Source: Rutidosis leptorrhynchoides (taxonomy: Eukaryota; Streptophyta; Magnoliopsida; Asterales; Asteraceae). From it: DNA of 64,000 nucleotides. The stretch spans positions 714,379,001 to 714,443,000 of the forward strand of contig NC_092333.1 of assembly GCF_046630445.1 (NCBI RefSeq), given 5' to 3'. Positions 14,284 to 26,780 of the stretch are shown here, piece after piece (position 1 is the stretch's first letter; each line of letters starts with the position of its first letter). The position numbers and the translations under genes were made by a program. Below the pieces are notes generated by a model, which saw only the letters and a program-made list of their open reading frames with translations, was not told the DNA's origin and ran no database searches.

Positions 14284-16122
14284 AATACATCAAACACAAT
14301 TTTTGTGCATCCAAATATGCATTAGTGTCAGCAAAATCATCAATCAAAATAATTACAATGACATTATCAATTTATATTAAACTTAAGCTTATTTTCACAT
14401 TTTTATCAAATCTACACTTTTTCAAATAAGCATATACGAAAATGTTCGCCAAGTTCATAAGCATTCAACTCAAATAACATGTCAAAATAATCATTACTAG
14501 CAATTAAACAAGTTTCAAATGGCATTATCTTTCAAAAATCAAGTTCATGAATTTTAGACTTGAAAAAGTCCACTTTAATTCTCAAAATCATGTTTAGGCT
14601 CAAAGTTTGGATCATTTAACTATCTAGACATGTTACACTACTTAATTTAGCAACAATTCATGACAAAAATCGGCCATAACCTGTTTATATCAAAAAGCCC
14701 CAAATTTGCTCAAGAACACAAACCCTAGATTACTCTAAATTTGAAGTTTAAGGCTTCTAATCATGTTAAACAGCATCAATCTAGGTTATACAAGCATAAT
14801 ACATAAACAATTTAATCATAATTACACTAAAAAGCATCAAAATCAAATTGGGGAAAAAAAATTGCTCAAGAACACCAAATTTCGGATTAAATGGTGTTTA
14901 GGTGTAGAAATTTACCGTTTTTCTTGAGTAATTCCTAGATAGCATCCTTCTCAACATGATTTTAGTAAAAAATTTGGTGATTAACGGTTAAAAATTGTGA
15001 TTTTGTGGTGTATTTTTCGGGTTTTTGCGTGCAGTTTTTCGCAGTATGTTTTTGTTTTGGGGTTGGGACTGATCTGTTCCAGCTCTTTATTTTTTTCTGA
15101 TTTTTTGTACCTCCGCGACTCGCGGTGAAATACCCTTCAAACTCCGCGAGTCGCGGAGTTTGATATATTTTTTTTTTATAATCATTAACTTATAAAACAA
15201 TTAAGTACTTAATTTTAAAATTTTGTTTCCTTTGTTATTTAGGACGAGGTCGTTTCGGATCGATGTCCTAGTCCGTCCCTCGACAAAACATTAAAATTTG
15301 TCTTTTTGTAGCGATTGTTTTAAAAGCTAAGATTTTTGGGTTTTTTTAATGTTTTTGGCATACTTTAATTCAATAAGATTAAAAATAATGATAATAAAAG
15401 TTCTCGTCCCTCCCTCGGGTAAAGCAATTTCGGTTCAAAGACCTAGTCTTCAACTTACGACGAATTTTAAAAATCATATTTTTAACTTAATGAGATAAAG
15501 TAAATTTTTGTTTTTAAATTCACACAATTTAAATATAAAATTCAAAATTAATATTAAAAATTCACACCAAACTTACAATTTTAAATGCATAAAATTAAAA
15601 ATTCATATTTTAATAATTAAAAATTCACACCATTTTAATTTAAAAATTCATATTATAAATTCACACCAAACTTATATTAATTTTTCAAATATTTACAATT
15701 TTGAAAATATTGTTTTTACAAAGTTTACAATATTAATTTAAGATTTAAATATTAATTTTAAAAACATGGTAAAAATAAAATTAAAAATCTTTTTGTCTTT
15801 ATATCCCACTTTAATCTATCAAATATTATCAAAAATATGCGCCCCTCTTTTCGGTAAAGTAATTTCGGTTTCAAGACCTAATTTAACTCATGACGAATTT
15901 TTGAAATATTTTGGGTTGATTGTTTAAAGATATTTATACCTTAAGAATAAACGTTAAATTTCGCAGTGATGTAATAAATTTTTGAATGATATCAATAATT
16001 TCGGTCGCCAAACCTAATTTTATTCAATACCAATTTAATACTTTTTAGCGAACAAATTAGCGTTTATTATCAAAAGGTTAAAAAAATAAAAACCGTACAG
16101 ACATACCTGTGAAATAAATTTC
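14284..16122 (-). other. RE2 non-coding stretch between the small ORF and the env-position ORF
   Basis: About 1.8 kb of AT-rich sequence, with a possible 3' splice site at its end (just before 14283 in transcription order) and a GC-rich palindrome pair at 15111-15125 and 15142-15158. It would be removed as an intron, or part of one, if the env-position ORF is made by splicing. RE1 matches its segment near 15.18-15.5 kb only. The open frames seen are of low complexity (Asn/Lys/Ile) and not supported. Confidence 0.5.
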
Positions 16123-16539
16123 TTAATTATATGATCTATCCCATTCATAAGATAGTCGGTTTAATTGGTTTTCCATAGCTACATAGGCGTAACCTCGAGC
16201 ATTCAGTGTCTTTTCTTCTAAACATATGAACGGTCCGTCTCTGCATAAAGTAACAAATTCGGTGTTTGAATAGGTTTGATTATTTGAACATTTACCTCCA
16301 TGTGACCATTTTCCGCATTTGTGACATCTTTCTAGGTGTCGTGCTCTTCTTTTCGCTGCGGATTTTGATTTTCCTTTACCAAATTGTAACTTATTATCTT
16401 CGCATCTGGATTCTTTTCTAACTCCGTCCATTCTTTCTCTGATTACTGATACTATTTCACTTGGTAGTATGTCATTATTTCTTTTAGTGATCAAAGCGTG
16501 TAGCATTAGACCATGGTTTAGTTCACAGGCAGTCTTCAT
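16123..16539 (-). CDS. RE2 small basic zinc-knuckle protein (138 aa), resembling viral nucleic-acid-binding protein
   Basis: It starts at an ATG at 16539. A predicted helical N-terminus (residues 1-45) is followed by a basic block KGKSKSAAKRRARHLER (about residues 55-71), which runs directly into CHKCGKWSHGGKC (72-84), a C-x2-C-x4-H-x3-C knuckle, then SNNQTYS. The order Gly/Ser/Lys, A-K-R-R-A, R-C-H-K-C is what I recall from the cysteine-rich nucleic-acid-binding proteins of carlaviruses and allexiviruses (Viral_NABP family), which bind RNA/DNA, enter the nucleus and can suppress silencing. A pyrimidine-rich tract ending in AG precedes the ATG, a possible splice acceptor. RE1 lacks it. It could instead be a diverged gag-type knuckle. 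The homology is from memory and unchecked. Confidence 0.6.
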   Translation of the reverse strand: MKTACELNHGLMLHALITKRNNDILPSEIVSVIRERMDGVRKESRCEDNKLQFGKGKSKSAAKRRARHLERCHKCGKWSHGGKCSNNQTYSNTEFVTLCRDGPFICLEEKTLNARGYAYVAMENQLNRLSYEWDRSYN

Positions 16540-16840
16540 TTTGTAAAAACCTAAAAAAATAAAAATTCAGAATGGGGGGAGAAGACTAGTTCTTTAGGGT
16601 CTGCTAGGGAAAGACCATTCGGGTTCCATTTTCGAGAACTACACGAAAACAGACAATCTAACTCTAACAGAAATACATAAACCCCTTTGATTCTCCCCAC
16701 ACTTAGTTGGCTGTGGTATCGAAATTGTGATTAACATTATTTTCAATTGAATCGTCAACAACTTGTATATCTTTGACTTTTACTTCAATCCATTTGTTGA
16801 TTTCCTCTGTAACTTTCACAAATTCAACTAACATTGCCTT

Positions 16841-19800
16841 TTATTTTGACGATAAATTGGATATTAATCGGTTATATAACTTAAAGTTTCCTTTAATCTT
16901 AGCATCGTGAATCCGTTTATAAAGTTTCTTCGTTGAACTGTTAAAAATGGATTCATCTAATTTTGTATCATCAACGGCATTCTTTGGATCATCATTAAGT
17001 GTTTCTTCATCTTCCCCACACTTATGCATTTTTATTGGTCTAACAGTTTTGGTTTGTGGAGATCTAAACTTTCGGTTCACAAAGGTGATCGATGTATCAC
17101 CATTCCTAAGTGTTATTCTACCTTCTCTTACATCAATGAATGCCTCGGTGGTTGCTAAAAATGGGCGACCTAGAATTAGAGGAATATCAAGGTTTTCCTC
17201 CATATTAATCACTATGAAGTTTGTAACAAAGGTCAAACTTCCCACGTTAACAAGTAAATTATTTGCTATTCCAACCGGGTGTTTAATGGTTTGGTCAAAT
17301 GATTGAACACCTATTTTGGTTGGTTTTAATTTACCCATGCCTAATCTTTTGTATAAGGAAAGAGGCATAATATTTGCACTTACCCCTAAATCTGCGAGTC
17401 CATTATATACAGCACCATCATTAAGTAAGCAAGAAATGATAAATTCACCCGGGTCTCCTGCTTTAGTAAGTCGAGTTGGTTTGTAAACCTTTTTCGGGTG
17501 TTCTTTCCTTGGTTCTTTCATTTCTATTTGAATTTCTTGTTCACATTTTTCTTCGTTTCTTGGAATGGGAGGTTTGTATAGGAATTCTTCTTCATCACTT
17601 AAATTTGAATCCTCCCTATATTCCAGTTTTGATTTTTCATATGTTGTTGATAACATATTTATGTTTTCATTTTGAAGGTTTTCTTGGGTGGTGAAATTAT
17701 GATTAACTTCATTGTCAACTTCCATCGGACCATGTATGTAATGTTTAACTCTGTGACCCTTAACTTTAAATTCAATTCCATTTGAATTTATCAATTCTAT
17801 TGTTCCGTATGGGAAAACTCTTTTGACAATGAATGGTCCAGACCATCTTGATTTCAATTTTCCAGGAAATAGCTTGAATCGTGAATTGAAAAGAAGAACT
17901 CTGTCTCCTTCCTTAAATTCTTTTGAACTTCTGATTCTTTTATCATGCCATTTCTTCGTTCTTTCTTTATAGATTAACGAATTATCGTATGCTTCATGTC
18001 TTAATTCTTCTAATTCGTTTAGTTGACTTAATCGTAGACGTCCGGCTTCATGTAAATCAATATTACATGTCTTCAAAGCCCAAAATGCTTTGTGTTCAAT
18101 TTCTACTGGAAGATGACATGCTTTTCCATAAACAAGTCTAAAAGGTGTGGTTCCAATTGGAGTTTTGTAGGCTGTTCTAAAAGCCCAGAGTGCATCCTCC
18201 AATTTAATGGACCATTCCTTCGGATTTGATCCTACGGTTTTCTCTAGAATACGTTTTAAAGCTCGGTTGGTATTTTCAACTTGTCCACTTGTTTGTGGAT
18301 GATATGCGGTGGAGATTTTATGAGTTACTCCATATCTTTTAAGAACTTTCTCAAGTTGATTATTACAGAAATGAGTACCCCGATCACTTATTAAAGCTTT
18401 CGGTGTTCCAAACCTTGCAAAAAGACATTTTAAAAAGTTGACTACAACTCGTGCATCGTTAGTTGGGAGAGCTTGTGCTTCCGCCCATTTAGATACATAA
18501 TCAATGGCTACGAGTATATATAGATTATTATGAGATTTTGGAAATGGACCCATAAAGTCAATACCCCAAATGTCAAATACTTCACATACTTGGATGACAT
18601 TTTGTGGCATTTCATCACGTTGACTTATTTTTCCGGCCCTTTGACATGCATCACAGGATTTGCAAAGAAGGTGTGCATCTTTGTAAATTGTAGGCCAATA
18701 GAATCCAGCTTCATAAACTTTTCTTGCTGTTAGTTGAGGCCCATAATGCCCTCCTGTTGGTCCTGTGTGACAATGGTTTAATATTTTACTAGCTTCATCT
18801 CCAAATACACATCGGCGTATTATTCCATCGGGACAACTTTTAAACAGATGTGGATCTTCCCAAAAATAGTGTTTTATATCACTGAAGAATTTCTTTCGTC
18901 TTTGGTACGATAATCCTTTTTCAAGGAATCCACATACTAAATAATTTGCATAGTCTGCAAACCATGGGATTTCTTTATAATCTATCTTCAATAGATATTC
19001 ATCAGGAAAGTTGTCTTGTATGGCTGATTCATTTAGAACTTCTAATTCGGGATTTTCAAGACGAGAAAGATGATCAGCGGCGAGATTTTCTGCTCCTCTT
19101 TTATCTCGGATTTCAATATCAAATTCTTGTAAGAGTAAGATCCAACGGATTAATCTTGGTTTAGCATCTTGTTTTGAAAATAGGTATCTAAGAGCAGAAT
19201 GGTCGGTATAGACCACCGTTTTTGCTAGAACGAGATATGATCGAAATTTGTCAAAAGCAAAGACAATAGCAAGGAGTTCTTTTTCAGTAGTTGTATAGTT
19301 CGTTTGTGCTCCTTGTAACGTCTTACTAGCATAATATATAGGTTGAAATCGTTTTTCAATCCTTTGTCCTAAAACGGCTCCCATTGCAAAATCACTTGCA
19401 TCGCACATTAGTTCAAATGGTAGATTCCAATTTGGTGTTATCATAATCGGCGCATTAGTGAGTTTTTCTTTAAGAATATTAAAAGATTTGATACACTCAT
19501 CTGAAAAGATGAATGGAGCATCCTTTTCTAGGAGTTTATTCATAGGAGTGGCAATTTTAGAAAAATATTTTATGAAACGTCGGTAAAAACCGGCATGCCC
19601 TAGAAAACTCCTAACTCCTCTAACATTGGTGGGATGTGGAAGTTTAGCAATTACATCTACTTTAGCTCTATCCACTTCAATTCCTTCTTTTGAAATTTTA
19701 TGTCCAAGAACGATGCCTTCTTTAACCATGAAATGGCATTTCTCCCAATTAAGTACTAGATTTGATTTTTCGCATCTAATTAGCATTCGTTCCAGATTAA

Positions 19801-22800
19801 CTAGACATGATTTAAATGTATCACCGAAGACTGAAAAGTCATCCATGAATACTTCCATGCATTCTTCTATCATGTCGTGAAAAATCGCCATCATACACCT
19901 TTGAAAGGTTGCAGGGGCGTTACAAAGTCCAAATGGCATGCGTTTGTAAGCAAAAGTACCATAAGGGCACATGAATGTGGTTTTCTCTTGGTCCTCGGGT
20001 GCTATTGGAATTTGAAAATATCCGGAAAATCCATCTAGAAAACAATAGTAACTATTTCCGGCTAATCTTTCCAGCATTTGATCTATGAAAGGTAAGGGAA
20101 AGTGATCTTTTCTGGTGGCGTCATTTAATTTTCTATAATCAATACACACACGCCATCCTGTTACAGTCCTAGTAAGAATAAGCTCATTTTTCTCATTTGT
20201 AATGACAGTCATGCCACCCTTCTTAGGCACGCATTGAACTGGGCTTACCCATGGACTATCAGAGATTGGATAAATTAGACCTGCGTCTAGCAGTTTAATA
20301 ATCTCTTTCTTAACTATATCTTGCATATTAGGATTTAGTCTTCGTTGGCGTTGCACATATGTTTTATGACCTTCTTCCATAAGGATTTTATGTGTGCAAT
20401 ACGAAGGACTTATTCCTTTAATATCATGAATCTTCCATGCAATGGCTGGTTTATGAGCTTTCAACACAGAAATGAGTTGTGATTTCTCATTTTCAGTAAG
20501 AGAAGACGATATTATTACAGGTAATTCAGATTCACCATGTAAATAAGCGTATTCCAAATGGTTTGGAAGTGGCTTTAACTCTAATTTCGGAGGTTCTTCT
20601 ATCGATGATTTGTATCGATATCTGTCTTCTTCTTTTAGCATTTGAATTTCTTCTGTTGTTGGTTCATATCCATTAGCTATAAGTGTAGCTAACATTTCAG
20701 CTTCATCAATTGGTTCATTACCTTCTCCTAAAGAACATTCTCCTGTTCCTTGTAATTCTGGAAATTCTTCTAATAATTCTGCATGTGCATCTATAGTTTG
20801 AATATAATAACATGTATCATCTGCAGATTGTGGTTGTTGCATTGCTCTATCAACTGAAAAGGTAACACTCTCATCCTCTATACTTAGGGTCAATTTCTTA
20901 CCGAACACGTCTATCATTGCTTTAGCCGTGTTTAAGAATGGTCTTCCTAATATGAGAGGAACTTGAGAATCTTCTTCCATGTCCAGAACAACAAAATCTA
21001 CTGGAAATACTAAAGTACCAACTTTAACTAGCATGTTCTCCATTATCCCTCTAGGATATTTTATTGATCTATCGGCTAGTTGTATGCTTATTCTGGTTGG
21101 TTTCAATTCTCCTAGGTCTAGTTTAGTGTATAGTGAATATGGCATTAAATTTATACTAGCACCTAAGTCTGCCAATGCTTCTATTGAACTAAGACTACCC
21201 AGAAAACATGGAATTGTGAAACTTCCTGGATCAGATAGTTTTTTTGGTATCTTATTCAACAGCACTGCTGAACAATTAGCATTCATAGTAACAGCCGAGA
21301 GTTCTTCCATTTTCTTTCTATTTGAGATTAGATCTTTCAAGAATTTAGCATATCTAGGCATTCCTGAAATCACATCAATGAAAGGAAGATTTACATTTAT
21401 CTGTTTAAACATATCCAAGAATTTGGATTGCTCGGCTTCAAGTTTCTCTTTCTTCATTTTACTCGGATAAGGAAGTGGTGGTTGGTATGGTTTAACATAA
21501 GGTTTATCCTTAACTGTGTTATCTTCATTAACCTTTTCAACTACCGGTTCTTTTTCCTTATCTTGATCAGGTTGTGGTTCTTGTGGAGTAGGAATAGTTT
21601 CATCAGAAGTTACAGGTATTTCAGGTGGTTTAAGTGTTGTACCACTTCTTGTGGTAATAGCTTTAGCTGTTTCATTCCGGGGGTTAGCATTTGTATCACT
21701 AGGTAGACTTCCCGGTTTTCTTTCACCTATTAACCTTGCTAGGTTACTTACTTCTTGTTCGAGATTTTGAATAGAAGCTTGTTGATTTCTAAATGCTTGA
21801 GCATTTTGTTCATTGGTTTGTTTCTGAGATGTGAAAAACTGTGTTTGAGTTTCAACTAGCTTTGTCATCATATCTTCTAAATTCGGCTTTTTATCATCGG
21901 TTTGTTGTGGTGGCTTGTTTTGAAAATTCGGTCTTTGCTGGTTGTAAGTATTATTGGATACTTGTTGATTGCTAGGACCTTGTTGGTTGTTGTATGGAAT
22001 ATTTCGGTTATAATTCTGGTTTTGATTGTAAATCGGTCTTGGCGGTTGATAATTATTCTGATAATTATTTCCAGGCCTTTGGTTTATGTATGAAATATTC
22101 TCTCTTTGTTCCATTGTTAATTCAATACTAAGACAATCTTTTGTCAAATGTGGTCCTCCACACTGCTCACAACTAATTCGTATTGAGTGAATATCTTTAG
22201 TCATCTTTTCCATTCGTCTTTCCACAGCATCTATCTTTGCGGAAATGGAATCTAAGTCATGGCTAGAATCGGCTCTAGCTGCTTTAGATGATCTAACGAT
22301 ATCTTTTTCTTGGTGCCACTCATGTGAGTGGGAAGCAGTGTTATCAATAATTTTGTAAGCATCAGTTTCGGTTTTCTTCATAATAGAACCTCCAGCTGCT
22401 ATATCTATGTCTTTTCTTGTAGTGATGTCGCATCCTTGGTAGAATATTTGTACTATTTGACAGGTGTCTAAACCATGTTGCGGACATCCTCTTAATAACT
22501 TTCCATATCTTGTCCACGCCTCATATAGAGTTTCATTTGGTTTCTGTGTGAACGTAACAATTTCTGCTTGAAGTCTTACGGCTTTAGATGCAGGAAAGAG
22601 TTGTTTAAGAAATTTGTCAACTAAAACATCCCATGTATCGATCGCCCCTTCAGGTAACGATTCCAACCAATCTTTGGCTTCTCCCTTTAAAGTCCAGGGA
22701 AATAACATGAGATATATCTGTTCATCCTCCACTTCTCGGATTTTAAATAGTGTGCAGATCCTATTAAAGGTACGTAGATGTTCATTTGGATCTTCCTTCG

Positions 22801-23278
22801 GCGCACCACTAAATTGGCATTGATTAGTCACCATGTGTAGAATTTGTCCTTTGATTTCATAATCTGGCGCATTAATGTCTGGATGAGTAATTGCGTGACC
22901 TTGGCCAGTGCGTTTAGCTCTCATTCGGTCTTCCATACTTAAAGGTTCCAGATTCTCCATAATTGAATTTGTTGAATCGGAATCACTAGAGGATTCTGAT
23001 TTAATGGTTCGTTCCTCAACAATCTCTGTTTGAATGATTGGTGGTTCCGGAGGAAAGTTTAATGGTTCAGGATCTACGAACCGTTCCTGAATATTCTCTG
23101 GATTCTCAATTGTGAGGTTGGGTTCAAAAAATGGATTATCGGAAATTTGAACTGAAGTACTTGGTCGACTGGATGACGATTCTAAAGAAAAATCAACGGC
23201 GGTTATATTTGCTAAATGTCTTGATCTAGTTACAGGTGGTGAACGTACAAAAGGTGGTGAACGTCTTGCTCGGTGCAT
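16841..23278 (-). CDS. gag-pol: RE2 gag-pol polyprotein with two protease-like domains (2145 aa)
   Basis: Domains in order: gag (about 130-300); CCHC-like knuckle [13 protein letters not shown] (370-382); Asn/Gln-rich linker; retropepsin 1 with DLGAS (704-708); reverse transcriptase (about 985-1200, MDDF at 1146-1149); RNase H (about 1290-1410, Asp1293 and Asp1359); integrase with an HHCC zinc site (about 1502-1545) and catalytic Asp1574, Asp1632 and Glu1668 (D,D-35-E); no chromodomain. A linker like the gag-C region (PPIPRNEE) and a second retropepsin-like domain with DLGVS (1963-1967) follow. The first protease, RT and integrase match the Athila lineage. The second protease-like domain is closer to the RE1 protease ORF. 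It is one open frame from an ATG at 23278, with no frame change between gag and pol. It would make particle, replication and integration proteins. Confidence 0.9.
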   Translation of the reverse strand: MHRARRSPPFVRSPPVTRSRHLANITAVDFSLESSSSRPSTSVQISDNPFFEPNLTIENPENIQERFVDPEPLNFPPEPPIIQTEIVEERTIKSESSSDSDSTNSIMENLEPLSMEDRMRAKRTGQGHAITHPDINAPDYEIKGQILHMVTNQCQFSGAPKEDPNEHLRTFNRICTLFKIREVEDEQIYLMLFPWTLKGEAKDWLESLPEGAIDTWDVLVDKFLKQLFPASKAVRLQAEIVTFTQKPNETLYEAWTRYGKLLRGCPQHGLDTCQIVQIFYQGCDITTRKDIDIAAGGSIMKKTETDAYKIIDNTASHSHEWHQEKDIVRSSKAARADSSHDLDSISAKIDAVERRMEKMTKDIHSIRISCEQCGGPHLTKDCLSIELTMEQRENISYINQRPGNNYQNNYQPPRPIYNQNQNYNRNIPYNNQQGPSNQQVSNNTYNQQRPNFQNKPPQQTDDKKPNLEDMMTKLVETQTQFFTSQKQTNEQNAQAFRNQQASIQNLEQEVSNLARLIGERKPGSLPSDTNANPRNETAKAITTRSGTTLKPPEIPVTSDETIPTPQEPQPDQDKEKEPVVEKVNEDNTVKDKPYVKPYQPPLPYPSKMKKEKLEAEQSKFLDMFKQINVNLPFIDVISGMPRYAKFLKDLISNRKKMEELSAVTMNANCSAVLLNKIPKKLSDPGSFTIPCFLGSLSSIEALADLGASINLMPYSLYTKLDLGELKPTRISIQLADRSIKYPRGIMENMLVKVGTLVFPVDFVVLDMEEDSQVPLILGRPFLNTAKAMIDVFGKKLTLSIEDESVTFSVDRAMQQPQSADDTCYYIQTIDAHAELLEEFPELQGTGECSLGEGNEPIDEAEMLATLIANGYEPTTEEIQMLKEEDRYRYKSSIEEPPKLELKPLPNHLEYAYLHGESELPVIISSSLTENEKSQLISVLKAHKPAIAWKIHDIKGISPSYCTHKILMEEGHKTYVQRQRRLNPNMQDIVKKEIIKLLDAGLIYPISDSPWVSPVQCVPKKGGMTVITNEKNELILTRTVTGWRVCIDYRKLNDATRKDHFPLPFIDQMLERLAGNSYYCFLDGFSGYFQIPIAPEDQEKTTFMCPYGTFAYKRMPFGLCNAPATFQRCMMAIFHDMIEECMEVFMDDFSVFGDTFKSCLVNLERMLIRCEKSNLVLNWEKCHFMVKEGIVLGHKISKEGIEVDRAKVDVIAKLPHPTNVRGVRSFLGHAGFYRRFIKYFSKIATPMNKLLEKDAPFIFSDECIKSFNILKEKLTNAPIMITPNWNLPFELMCDASDFAMGAVLGQRIEKRFQPIYYASKTLQGAQTNYTTTEKELLAIVFAFDKFRSYLVLAKTVVYTDHSALRYLFSKQDAKPRLIRWILLLQEFDIEIRDKRGAENLAADHLSRLENPELEVLNESAIQDNFPDEYLLKIDYKEIPWFADYANYLVCGFLEKGLSYQRRKKFFSDIKHYFWEDPHLFKSCPDGIIRRCVFGDEASKILNHCHTGPTGGHYGPQLTARKVYEAGFYWPTIYKDAHLLCKSCDACQRAGKISQRDEMPQNVIQVCEVFDIWGIDFMGPFPKSHNNLYILVAIDYVSKWAEAQALPTNDARVVVNFLKCLFARFGTPKALISDRGTHFCNNQLEKVLKRYGVTHKISTAYHPQTSGQVENTNRALKRILEKTVGSNPKEWSIKLEDALWAFRTAYKTPIGTTPFRLVYGKACHLPVEIEHKAFWALKTCNIDLHEAGRLRLSQLNELEELRHEAYDNSLIYKERTKKWHDKRIRSSKEFKEGDRVLLFNSRFKLFPGKLKSRWSGPFIVKRVFPYGTIELINSNGIEFKVKGHRVKHYIHGPMEVDNEVNHNFTTQENLQNENINMLSTTYEKSKLEYREDSNLSDEEEFLYKPPIPRNEEKCEQEIQIEMKEPRKEHPKKVYKPTRLTKAGDPGEFIISCLLNDGAVYNGLADLGVSANIMPLSLYKRLGMGKLKPTKIGVQSFDQTIKHPVGIANNLLVNVGSLTFVTNFIVINMEENLDIPLILGRPFLATTEAFIDVREGRITLRNGDTSITFVNRKFRSPQTKTVRPIKMHKCGEDEETLNDDPKNAVDDTKLDESIFNSSTKKLYKRIHDAKIKGNFKLYNRLISNLSSK

Positions 23279-24503
23279 TCACTGAATATCCTATTAGTTT
23301 TTAAAAGGAAAGAAAAATTATAATAAGTTATCCAATCAATAGACTTTTCTGATTTTGCCCACGTTTCGAATAGCCAAAAGACGCAGCAGAGGGGCAGGAT
23401 TCGTTTGGTCTCAATATAATTGAGGACTGTTTGGCTCCAATAACCCGGTCCACGTACAAATCCAACTATTACTACGAACCAGAAAATTTTGATGTCTATT
23501 AATTTAACCACTTAAAATAAATTTTCGTAATTTTAAGAAATTTAGATAAGAAGTAGAATAAAAATCTATGTCCTAAAACTAGAAAAGCGAGAAATAAGAA
23601 AGAAAAAGAGTTCGTCGGAAAAAGGTTGAAAAAGAAAAATGGTTGAAAAATAAAAGGTGACGGAAAAATTAAAGAAACTTATAAAACTTAAAAATACTTG
23701 ACTAACCTAACCTTATTACTACAACTAACTTAAAATTATAATCGCAAATTGAGATTACTAATTGGAATGATAATTGGTACATAGTAAAAGGTGTCTAAAA
23801 ATATTAAAGCTTATAGGAAAAACTATATCCCAAATGAAAATAACTTAAAAAGAAACTAAAACTTAAAAAGGCGTCGCAAAATTCTAAAGTACCTAAATCT
23901 TAGTCCAAAGAAAAAGCACTTAAGGAATTCTACGGCAAAGCCTAAAAATCTAGGAGTAAAAATGACTATGGCAAAAACTAAGTTTAAAATTAAATATGAG
24001 CTAAAAATACAAATATTACGCTAAAACGATTAAAAAGGGACAAAATATAAAAATATACAAAAAGTTGTAAAAAGTACAATTTTTATAAAAATATTATTTT
24101 TATATTATTTATTTAATAAAACTACTAATTTTACAATTTAATTAAACTAATTTAACTAAAGTATATAAATTAAATAAAAAGTAAAAGTAATTATAATAAT
24201 AATAATTAGTTAGGGTAATAATAATAATAATTAATAATTACCCGTAATTAATGCTGAATTAGGGCTTCTGTCGGCGTGTCAGGTTATCTCCGCGAGTCGC
24301 GGTATTTAAAGCATCAAACCCCGCGAGTCGTGGGGTTCCAAAATTCAACTCTGGAGCAGTTTGAAATTTTACGCGTTTTTCTTTTCTTTTTTTTCTGTTT
24401 TTATATTTTCTGTTTATATTATCTTATTAAAATATTTATGTAATCTAAATAAAACTTATCTTTAATAACTAAGATAAAAAAAAATACTTTAAAAAAAATA
24501 GAT

Positions 24504-24535
<32 letters not shown>

Positions 24536-24764
24536 CGGTTTTTTTTTTATATTTATAAAATATATTTATAAAATAAATTAAATAAAACTCATATTTTTAC
24601 AAAATAAAACTTATATTTATCAAACTCCTAAAAATACATAAATTTTTGTTTTTCTTTTTATATTTTCGAATAATTAAAACGTATTTTTACAAAAACGAAT
24701 TTTAATAAAAGTTAACTAAATTTTTTTTTTTATATTAGCGTTGCGCTTCCGGCTTTTAAGAGTT
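23279..24764 (-). other. RE2 5' leader
   Basis: A 1.5 kb untranslated leader between the primer-binding site and gag, AT-rich with long A/T runs. It has a palindrome pair at 24288-24302 and 24319-24335. The end near gag is alignable with the RE1 leader (38564-39674). No coding is supported. Confidence 0.7.
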
Positions 24765-24782
24765 TCCCCGGCAGCGGCGCCA
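24765..24782 (-). other. RE2 primer-binding site (tRNA-Asp type)
   Basis: The minus strand reads TGGCGCCGCTGCCGGGGA, eight bases inside the 5' LTR. It fixes the transcription direction of RE2 and identifies the right LTR as the 5' one. Confidence 0.85.
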
Positions 24783-24790
24783 AAAATACT

Positions 24791-26775
24791 TGATGTTTCG
24801 CGAGGTGGTATATAAAATAGCTTATATTTTTACAAGGAAAATACTATTAAATACGATACAATTTTACACAAGATATTTATTTATTTAGAGAACGGATATA
24901 CTTAAACCTTGCTACAACACTTATAGGCAGTGTACCTAATCGTACAGTAGTGTAGTTTTTAGTAAGTCCGGTTCGTTCCACAGGGAATCTTTTTAAACAA
25001 AGCTTAACGCTATATTAGTTTACTTTTATAAAAATACAAATATATATATATAAGTAATATTATTATTATAAATGGGGGTTTTTACCGTTTAATGACCGGT
25101 TTGTCGATTTTAAAACTTTAGTCGCAGTTAAAACCAAATGTAAAATATTAAAAATAAATACAAGACTTAAATTAAAGCATAAAGTAAATAACGATAATGA
25201 AATTGCGAATAATAAAAGTGCGATAAAATAAACTTGCGATAATTAAAAAGTACGATAATTAAAAGTGCAATTAAATACAATAACAATAAAAATGCGATAA
25301 TTAGAAGTGCAATTAAATATAAAATAAAGGAAATTAAATATGAAATAAAAGAATTATGCTTATTTAAACTTCCGTAATCATGATGTTTGACGTGTTGATT
25401 TTAGTTTTATGCCCATGGGTTAATTGTCCTTTGTCCTGGATTATTTAATATGTCCATACGGATTTGTCCATAATAGTCCATCAGTCATAAATATAAAGAG
25501 CGAAAGCCTTCGTCAAATTATTCTTATTCCCGAAGTCAAATATTCCAACTAATTGGGGATTCGAATTGTAACAAGGTTTTAATACTTTGTTTAATGAATA
25601 CACCAGGTTATCGACTGCGTGTAAACCAAGGTTTTACTACTTTGTTAACAATTACACCAATTACCCTTGAATGTAATTCACCCCTGTTTCAACAAGTTTA
25701 TTAACTATTAATCCAGTTCCGTATCCGGTAAAATGAATAATTATTGGTATTTATAGATATCCCGCCCACCGTACCCAGTCAAGCGTATGTGGTTATATAT
25801 AAATACGTCGAATTATAAGTTTGTATATTAAATTAACAGGGTATTGTTTAGTTAATATAAAACCCATTAATAGCTCATAGTCTAATTTCCACAAGTGTCG
25901 TTCTTTTGTCCAAACCCCAATTATGGTACAAAGCCCAATTACCCAATTTTAGTAATTAGCCCAACATCATGATTACTTCGGATTAAATAAGCATAATAAT
26001 AACTTAGCTACGAGACATTAATATAAAAAGGTTGAACACAACTTACAATGATTAAAAATAGCGTAGCGTTACACGGACAGAATTTCGACTTACACCCTTA
26101 CAACATTCGCTAACATACCCTTATTATTAGAATTATAATTAAAATTAAAATATAAATTATAAATATATATATATATTTTACGTATGAATGAGGAGAAGAA
26201 AAGATAGATGATTTGCGATCAGAATTCGGTTGCTTTTATAGGGATTTTCGACTTTAGGGGCTCCGCGACTCGCGGCATTTTTGCCTTCAAACTCCGCGAG
26301 TCGCGGAGAATGAAATTACAGCTCACAACTTGGAGTCTTTCTCTGCCGACGGTTTTTATTATTTATTATAATATATAAATAATTATAAGAATTATTTAAA
26401 TATTATATTATATTTATGTGCATAGTTGACTTGTAATTTTTAGTCCGTTGCGTCGAGCGTTGAGAGTTGACTCTGGTCCAGGTTCCGGATTTTCGAACGT
26501 CCTTGCGTACAATTTAATATCTTGTACTTTGCGTTTTGAATCTTGTACTCTTGTAATTTCGAGACGTTTCTTATCAATAATTGGAACCTTTTTGATTGTC
26601 TTTTGTACTTTTGAGCTTTTTGGTCGTTTGCGTCTTCAATTCATCGAATCTGTCTTTTGTCTTCACCTTTTATTATTTAAACGAATATCTCTTGTAAATA
26701 GAACAATTGCAACTAAAAGCTTGTCTTTCTTGAGGAATAATGCTATGAAATATATGTTCGTTTTTAGCATTATCA
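24791..26775 (-). repeat. RE2 5' LTR (right)
   Basis: It is the partner of 8977-10860: same ends, about 1985 bp, with roughly eight substitutions by eye outside the length difference. A palindrome pair lies at 26261-26275 and 26292-26308. It carries the promoter in transcription terms, but I cannot place a TATA box with confidence in such AT-rich DNA. Confidence 0.92.
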
Positions 26776-26780
26776 GTTTG
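26776..26780. repeat. RE2 target-site duplication, right copy (GTTTG)
   Basis: It is the direct copy of 8972-8976. The RE3 LTR sequence resumes immediately after it (AATATGATTATTACC), matching 36777 onward in the intact LTR. Confidence 0.95.

Larger units (their letters stand above)
8977..26775 (-). mobile_element. RE2: Athila-lineage Ty3/gypsy element, looks whole
   Basis: A 17.8 kb element flanked by GTTTG. In transcription order it has the 5' LTR (24791-26775), tRNA-Asp primer-binding site, leader, a 2145-residue polyprotein, a small basic zinc-knuckle ORF, a 1.8 kb non-coding stretch, an env-position ORF and the 3' LTR (8977-10860). The RT text ([28 protein letters not shown]) is characteristic of Athila. 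The main frames are open and it looks whole, apart from one LTR being about 100 bp shorter. LTR divergence by eye is about 0.4%, so it is the youngest element of the nest, perhaps one to two hundred thousand years old at a rice-type rate. Activity cannot be judged from sequence. Confidence 0.92.
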
